Shown: piece after piece, positions 7,161 to 11,278 of the stretch
Layout of the letters: the number at the start of each line of letters is the position of its first letter
Position numbering within the stretch: position 1 is the first letter of the stretch
Assembly: GCA_016463045.1 (NCBI GenBank)
Contig: JAEMSB010000088.1
Span: 1 to 11,278, forward strand
DNA length: 11,278 bases
Source of the DNA: Niveispirillum sp.
GTDB lineage: Bacteria; Pseudomonadota; Alphaproteobacteria; Azospirillales; Azospirillaceae
Direction of reading: 5' to 3'
Translations under genes and position numbers: made by a program
Notes under the pieces: generated by a model
Database searches by the model: none
What the model was told of the DNA's origin: nothing
The model's input: the letters and a program-made list of their open reading frames with translations, nothing else

Positions 7161-7220
7161 TTCCCGCCCCCGACGCGGCACCTGAGCATGGACATGACCT
7201 CCCACAATATCTTGGGTGCC

Positions 7221-7248
7221 ATTATCGCTTATGAAATCATAATCTCAA
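7221..7248 (-). promoter_or_regulatory. Sigma70-type promoter of the fucose operon
   Basis: On the minus strand, a -35 box TTGAGA (7248-7243, 5/6 to TTGACA) and a -10 box GATAAT (7226-7221, 5/6 to TATAAT) are separated by 16 bases. Transcription would start near 7214 and leave a leader of about 54 bases before the mutarotase ATG at 7160. The stretch is strongly AT-rich against the GC-rich surroundings. It sits in the 116-base gap between the IclR gene and the operon. Confidence 0.7.
7229..7242. promoter_or_regulatory. Perfect 14-bp palindrome in the promoter spacer, candidate IclR operator
   Basis: TTATGAAATCATAA has perfect six-base half-sites (TTATGA / TCATAA) around a two-base centre. It occupies almost exactly the spacer between the -35 and -10 boxes. 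A protein bound here should block RNA polymerase, so repression relieved by fucose or a pathway intermediate is the simplest reading. The IclR regulator encoded next to it is the natural candidate. The size fits IclR-family operators, but the binding protein is inferred. Confidence 0.6.
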
Positions 7249-7276
7249 ATAAGAAAATATGGAGGATTGGTGTCGA

Positions 7277-8056
7277 TCAGCCCTTATGGCCCAGAACTGC
7301 GGAGATTGCCTGGGTTGCGGTGTGCAGTTCCTGACGCGCCGCCTCGACATCCACCTTTTGTGACCCGTCGATCATCTCCATGAAGGGGATGGTCAGGGCT
7401 GCCATGACATCGCCGTTGAAACCGAAGATCGGCAGGCTGATGTCGGTGACGCCGAAGGTGACTGGGCTTTTGCGGCTGTCAAAGCCCTGGGTCCGGACCT
7501 GGGCCAGGACCTTCTCCAGGGCGGCCCGGTCGCAGGCCGTCCCCCTTGCCGCCTCAGCCAGTTCGATCAGACGGGATGTGCGGGCAGGGGGAGAAAAGGC
7601 CAGCAGGACATGGCCGGAACAGCTGCGCAGCAGATCGACAGCAGCCCCCACCTTCAGCGCGAAGCCACGTGTGCCGGGGCTTTCCTGGCGGGCGATCACC
7701 AGACCCTGGCCGCCATTCACCACCACCAGATGGCAGGATTGTCCCACTGCCGATGCCAGCCGTTCCATCGGCATCAGGGCAGCGGCAATCAGGTTCTGCG
7801 ACGGGGTGGCGCGCAGGGCCACATCGAGCAGCTTGTAGGCCACGGTATAGCGGTCGGTCGTCTCCGACTTCTGGAGATAGCCGTGCATCTCCATGACGAT
7901 GACGATACGGAACAACTCGCCCACCGACCGGCCCAGGATGGCCGACATCTCGCTGATCTGCATGCCCGCCGGTCGGTCGGCCAGCAGTTCCAGAATTTCA
8001 AAGGCCTTTTCCAGGGCTGGGGCCGCGTAGGTGCCTTTCAATCCGGGACGGGACAT
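7277..8056 (-). CDS. IclR-family transcriptional regulator
   Basis: This 259-residue regulator has an N-terminal winged helix-turn-helix (about 12-70: ALEKAFEILELLADRPAGMQISEMSAILG, then the recognition region around SVGELFRIVIVMEMHGYL) and a C-terminal IclR effector domain (about 80-255). The effector domain shows SCHLVVVNGGQGLVIARQES, a substrate-pocket region around DLLRSCSGHVLLA, and GVTDISLPIFGFNGDVMAALTIPF. It is likely to sense L-fucose or an acid intermediate and control the adjacent operon. A longer frame starts at 8116, but the ATG at 8056 has AAGGA about seven bases upstream and gives the usual short N-terminal tail. The gene is transcribed in the same direction as the operon, 116 bases upstream of the mutarotase, and follows the TBDR terminator, so it probably has its own promoter. 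Confidence 0.88.
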   Translation of the reverse strand: MSRPGLKGTYAAPALEKAFEILELLADRPAGMQISEMSAILGRSVGELFRIVIVMEMHGYLQKSETTDRYTVAYKLLDVALRATPSQNLIAAALMPMERLASAVGQSCHLVVVNGGQGLVIARQESPGTRGFALKVGAAVDLLRSCSGHVLLAFSPPARTSRLIELAEAARGTACDRAALEKVLAQVRTQGFDSRKSPVTFGVTDISLPIFGFNGDVMAALTIPFMEMIDGSQKVDVEAARQELHTATQAISAVLGHKG

Positions 8057-8126
8057 GGATGATCCTTTCACCAACCGGCCATCGCGAATGCCAGCTCTCT
8101 GTAGGGACAAAGCCATACACCGGGCG

Positions 8127-8157
8127 AACCGGTTTTTGAAGCCGGGTGGTGTCCACC
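8127..8157. promoter_or_regulatory. Palindromes in the IclR upstream region
   Basis: The 180 bases between the IclR start and the TBDR stop hold two short perfect palindromes: AACCGGTT (8127-8134) and GGTGG-TGT-CCACC (8145-8157), the latter touching the T-tract of the TBDR terminator. They could be sites for autoregulation or part of the IclR promoter. No convincing -35/-10 pair is seen here. Neither resembles the 14-bp palindrome before the operon. Confidence 0.3.
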
Positions 8158-8195
8158 AAAAAATTGGCCCCGTTCCTGTTGCCAGGGACGGGGCC
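8158..8195 (-). terminator. Rho-independent terminator of the TonB-dependent receptor gene
   Basis: Read on the minus strand, a 13-position GC-rich stem (GGCCCCG...CGGGGCC, arms 8195-8183 and 8178-8166, one A-C mismatch) encloses a GCAA tetraloop of the stable GNRA class. Two bases later comes a run of six T (8163-8158). It begins 41 bases after the TBDR stop codon and should insulate the IclR gene from receptor transcription. Confidence 0.85.
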
Positions 8196-8236
8196 AGTGA
8201 TCTCGCGGGGAAGGAATTCAGCCCGCGGGAGGGAGG

Positions 8237-11200
8237 TTAGAACCGGACGCGGGTACCGACGCGGAAGATGCGGCCGGAGCTGCCATACTGCGTGACAGCC
8301 TCCTGGCCCTCATAGGCGTAGCGGTCGCTGGTCTGGTTGGTCAGATTAAGGCCTTCCGCCGTCACCGTGATCAGGTCGGTCAGCTTGTAGCTGATCGACG
8401 CATCGATATTGGTGGTCGAACGACTAAAGACGAAATCGTTGATCAGCGGGCTGTCGCACGCCGTGCCCTGCGTGGCCGGGCTGGTCGGCACCGGTGTTTG
8501 CAGGCCGGGAGCACAGGCACCGGCGGCGATGGGATAGGACGTGCTGTAGCCCTTGCGCTGCGCTACCGAGACACGGGCGCGGAAATCGTCCGTTTCATAA
8601 TAGAGCGTGGCGTTGAAGGCGTCCGGCGACACATTCAGGAACGGCCCCGTCGCGATGGTCGGAGCCACGGTGGCCGTGCCGGGGTCCAGGATGTATTTCA
8701 GCTTGCTCTTGATATGGGTGTAGTTGAACTGCGTGCCGAAATCGGACCAGAATTCCGGTAGGAAGGTGAAGTCCATCTGGAAGCTGGCCTCAAAACCGCG
8801 CAGCCAGCCGCCGGGTGCGTCACGGTACTGACGGGCCGTGAACTCATATCCGGCATCCAGATAGGCCAATTGCTGGGCATTGGTGAAGCCGGCGCGGATG
8901 GCCTGGATCCCTTCGTCGTCCAGGAAGTCGGACAGTTTGGCTGAATAAAGCACTGTCTGCGGGAAGCTGCTGATATCCTTGCTGAAACCAGCGATGGAGA
9001 TCAGGCCGCCGGGCTGGAAGTACCATTCGACGCTGGCATCGAAATTATCCGAGCGGAAGGGCTTCAGCTTGGGATTGCCGATGGTCAGCGTGGCGCCGGT
9101 GGTGGCGCCCGTGTTCGGGATCGACAGGGCCGTGATGGTCGGCGAGAGGTTGCCCAGCAGCGGGCGTGCCATCACCTTGGACGCGCCGAAGCGCAGCAAC
9201 ACATCGTCGATGGGCTCATACACCATGTTCAGCGAGGGCAGAATGTCAGTGTATTTGTTGGACCCTTTCAACGGACGCCCGGCATTGCTGTTGCCAAGGC
9301 TGTCGACTTCCGTCACCGCGATGCGGGTACCGACATTGCCGCGGAACGGGTTGCCGAACAGTTCCAGGTCCCAATCGCCCTGGACGTAATAGCCGGTGTC
9401 CCGCTCGGTCACGCTGTAGCGTTCGCGGCCGCCATTACGCTTGTTTGTGATACGCCAGTCGCCCCACTTGTTGACGCAATTACAGGTGAAGTCGAACAGA
9501 TCGTCGAAGGCCTGGATGGAAGGCACCACAAAGCTGGTCATCGTGCCATCCGGCACCTTCAGCCCCTGACCGAAATCGATGACGCGGCTGACACTGGCGG
9601 TGGTGGCGCCGGCCTCCTTCAGGGTGGGGTTCAGCAGGTCATTGTTGCGTTCATACTGGTCGGTATTGAACGTGAACTCCTTATAGTTCGCGCCAAAGCC
9701 CAGGCTGAATTCATCCGCGATCTGCCAATCGAAATCGATCTTGCCCTGCTTATAGGTGTTCTTCACGAAGCGCTGGAAATTGCGGATGCCGGAGAAGCCC
9801 TTCACGGTTTCCCAATTGGCCGGATCGGCAGCATCGAACCCGAAATCGATCACCGGCATGGAACCGCCGCCCCGTTCGTCATAGACGAACAGGCCCTGAC
9901 TATCCATGCGGTTGAACTCCACCAGCAGACCCTGGCTGACATTGGTCGATTTCGACATGCCGGTAATGATCCGCATGGTGAAATCTTCGCTGAAATCATG
10001 ATCCAGCTGCAAAGAACCCTGGTGGAACTTGGTCACATAGTGGCTCTGGTCCGCAGCGGAGCGGAAATCCACATTCCGCAGAACCAGATAATCAGCCAAG
10101 CCGTTGGCTACGTTGGCATCGAGCACGTCGACCGCAGGCCGCCCGATCAACGCACCACGGAAGGCCAGTCGATTGCTGGACGGGATGTAACCCACCGAAC
10201 TGGGGTTATTGTAATAGTCGTAGGGGTCGAGATTATAGGGGTTGGTCGAGAAGATGTTGGCGTTGGTGGGCGTGGTGCCGCCGGGCACAACCGCCGCTGC
10301 ACCCAGGATCGACGCCACCCGCTGACCCGATGCGTTGAAGGCCGTGGTAAAGGCCGGCGTGGAGCCGTAAAGCTGCTGGCCACAATCCTGCGCCGGGACC
10401 AGATCACTGCCGGCATTGGGCACGCACAGGCCGGGATACAGCGCGCGGGCCGCAACAGGGGTCAGCGAATTGCTGGCGGTGTTATAGGTGGCGTTAGTAT
10501 TGTTGCGGTTCAGGCCGACGCTGGACACCTGATTGTAGGTGGACAGGTTCTCCAGCCGGGAATAGGCGCCGTCGATCGACAGCTTGGTGTCGTCGTTCAC
10601 CTGCCACTGATAGGCGGCGGTAAGGCCCAGCCGTTCCTGCTTCACATCCTGCTGTTCGATGGAGGCCAGGGCCGGAATGCGGACCAGACTGTCATTGAAG
10701 CGACCCGGCGTGTTGTAGGGCGCGCCGGGATACAGCTTGGCGTAGGCCACAGGGTCCGAACCGGTCTGATAGGCGATCGCATCGGGATTGGTGATCGCGC
10801 TGCCGAAGCTGGTGCCCACCGGCGCGGAGAAGCCGGCCCGTTGGGGATTTTCATCACCCGCCCATTGCGAGCCGCGATAGAGATAGTCGGACTGGCCTGG
10901 GCTGCGGCGGAACTGGTCGATTTCGTTCACCGATTTGGAATAGGCACCGGAAATCAGGATGCCCATCGTATTGTCGTTGAACAGGCGGGACAGAAGGCCC
11001 GCCGTGCGCGGGTTGATCTTCTTGGAGTTCTGATTGTAGCTGCCTTCCGTCGACAGCGCGTAGGTGTCCTTCTTATAGTCGAAGGGACGGCCCGTCTGCA
11101 GGTCGATGGTGGCGCCCAACGAGCCTTCATCCGTTTCGGCCGACGGCGACTTTTGCACCTTCAGCGACGAAAACAGCTCAGAAGCAAAGGTTGAATAGTC

Positions 11201-11278
11201 GAACGAACGCGACCGGTTCGGCGTGGAGCCAGAATCGTTGGAACCGGCGGTCGACAGCGCTTCCAGACCGTTCAGACG
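8237..11278 (-). CDS. TonB-dependent outer-membrane receptor (Xanthomonas/Caulobacter type), N-terminus outside window
   Basis: The frame is open through the right edge, giving about 1013 visible residues and a TAA stop at 8239-8237. The first residues belong to the plug domain: RLNGLEAL, then LFSSLKVQKSPSAETDEGSLGATIDLQTGRPFDY, which is the conserved end of the plug in the large TBDR class of Caulobacter, sphingomonads and xanthomonads. The rest is a 22-strand-type beta-barrel rich in aromatic/Gly alternation, ending GRIFRVGTRVRF with the terminal Phe expected of outer-membrane barrels. The signal peptide, TonB box and plug start are missing because the window ends. It would import a ligand across the outer membrane using TonB energy. 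Next to fucose genes, a fucosylated oligosaccharide or fucose is the likely cargo, though this is not visible in the sequence. The first in-frame start-like codon (GTG, 11158) is internal. Confidence 0.92.
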   Translation of the reverse strand, partial: RLNGLEALSTAGSNDSGSTPNRSRSFDYSTFASELFSSLKVQKSPSAETDEGSLGATIDLQTGRPFDYKKDTYALSTEGSYNQNSKKINPRTAGLLSRLFNDNTMGILISGAYSKSVNEIDQFRRSPGQSDYLYRGSQWAGDENPQRAGFSAPVGTSFGSAITNPDAIAYQTGSDPVAYAKLYPGAPYNTPGRFNDSLVRIPALASIEQQDVKQERLGLTAAYQWQVNDDTKLSIDGAYSRLENLSTYNQVSSVGLNRNNTNATYNTASNSLTPVAARALYPGLCVPNAGSDLVPAQDCGQQLYGSTPAFTTAFNASGQRVASILGAAAVVPGGTTPTNANIFSTNPYNLDPYDYYNNPSSVGYIPSSNRLAFRGALIGRPAVDVLDANVANGLADYLVLRNVDFRSAADQSHYVTKFHQGSLQLDHDFSEDFTMRIITGMSKSTNVSQGLLVEFNRMDSQGLFVYDERGGGSMPVIDFGFDAADPANWETVKGFSGIRNFQRFVKNTYKQGKIDFDWQIADEFSLGFGANYKEFTFNTDQYERNNDLLNPTLKEAGATTASVSRVIDFGQGLKVPDGTMTSFVVPSIQAFDDLFDFTCNCVNKWGDWRITNKRNGGRERYSVTERDTGYYVQGDWDLELFGNPFRGNVGTRIAVTEVDSLGNSNAGRPLKGSNKYTDILPSLNMVYEPIDDVLLRFGASKVMARPLLGNLSPTITALSIPNTGATTGATLTIGNPKLKPFRSDNFDASVEWYFQPGGLISIAGFSKDISSFPQTVLYSAKLSDFLDDEGIQAIRAGFTNAQQLAYLDAGYEFTARQYRDAPGGWLRGFEASFQMDFTFLPEFWSDFGTQFNYTHIKSKLKYILDPGTATVAPTIATGPFLNVSPDAFNATLYYETDDFRARVSVAQRKGYSTSYPIAAGACAPGLQTPVPTSPATQGTACDSPLINDFVFSRSTTNIDASISYKLTDLITVTAEGLNLTNQTSDRYAYEGQEAVTQYGSSGRIFRVGTRVRF

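Noticed and set aside
7161..7205. GTG start at 7205 for the mutarotase
   Set aside because: The added residues do not resemble the family, and the ATG at 7160 has a G-rich ribosome binding region directly upstream.
7177..7220. Inverted repeat GGCACC / GGTGCC in the operon leader, considered as an RNA regulatory hairpin
   Set aside because: With a transcript start near 7214 the 5' arm (7220-7215) would lie outside the RNA, and only six base pairs enclose 32 bases. It is probably chance.
11150..11170. Possible frameshift or gene start in the TBDR near 11158
   Set aside because: Reading the minus strand from 11278 gives an uninterrupted frame through this point with conserved plug-domain sequence on both sides. 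The GTG at 11158 is an internal Val codon.
9998..11194. 398-residue plus-strand open frame opposite the TBDR gene
   Set aside because: The translation is low-complexity (Gly, Arg, Val, Ile, His) and mirrors codon use of the receptor on the other strand. There is no motif or ribosome binding site.

Overview
The window looks like a GC-rich alphaproteobacterial chromosome segment. A large Xanthomonas/Caulobacter-type TonB-dependent receptor (TBDR), an IclR regulator and tightly coupled sugar-oxidation genes suggest a sphingomonad, Caulobacter-like or Azospirillaceae (for example Niveispirillum-like) bacterium. The genus is a guess. Almost all of the DNA is coding. There are no tRNAs, rRNAs, insertion sequences or CRISPR arrays.

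The central content is a complete non-phosphorylative L-fucose catabolic cluster. On the plus strand, at the left, are the C-terminal part of a zinc-type medium-chain alcohol dehydrogenase (1-427) and an L-fucose:H+ symporter, fucP (464-1747). Facing them on the minus strand is a seven-gene operon that starts at about 7214 and runs leftward: RhaM-fold mutarotase (7160-6798), aldo/keto reductase L-fucose dehydrogenase (6801-5761), amidohydrolase-type L-fuconolactonase (5764-4931), a two-subunit altronate-dehydratase-family enzyme (SAF subunit 4931-4638 and catalytic subunit 4627-3431) proposed as the L-fuconate dehydratase, a DHRS6/LRA5-like SDR for 2-keto-3-deoxy-L-fuconate (3421-2672), and a FAH-family 2,4-diketo-3-deoxy-L-fuconate hydrolase (2641-1796). 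Three junctions overlap by 1-4 bases and the others are 10-30 bases apart, so the genes are very probably co-transcribed and translationally coupled. The predicted route is L-fucose -> L-fuconolactone -> L-fuconate -> 2-keto-3-deoxy-L-fuconate -> 2,4-diketo-3-deoxy-L-fuconate -> pyruvate + L-lactate, without kinase or aldolase steps.

Upstream of the operon lie an IclR-family regulator (8056-7277) and the 3' three-quarters or more of a TBDR gene (11278-8237, open at the right edge), both on the minus strand. The TBDR would bring fucose or fucosylated glycans across the outer membrane, FucP would carry free fucose across the inner membrane, and IclR would probably control the operon.

Three short control elements stand out. 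A near-consensus sigma70 promoter lies before the mutarotase, with a perfect 14-bp palindrome filling its spacer (7221-7248). A long hairpin lies between the convergent fucP and FAH genes (1754-1790). A GNRA-loop intrinsic terminator lies after the TBDR gene (8158-8195). Nothing here is clearly an undescribed system. The most notable points are a split UxaA-type dehydratase where an enolase-superfamily FucD is common, the promoter/operator architecture, and an extra MDR dehydrogenase with no obvious step in the pathway.
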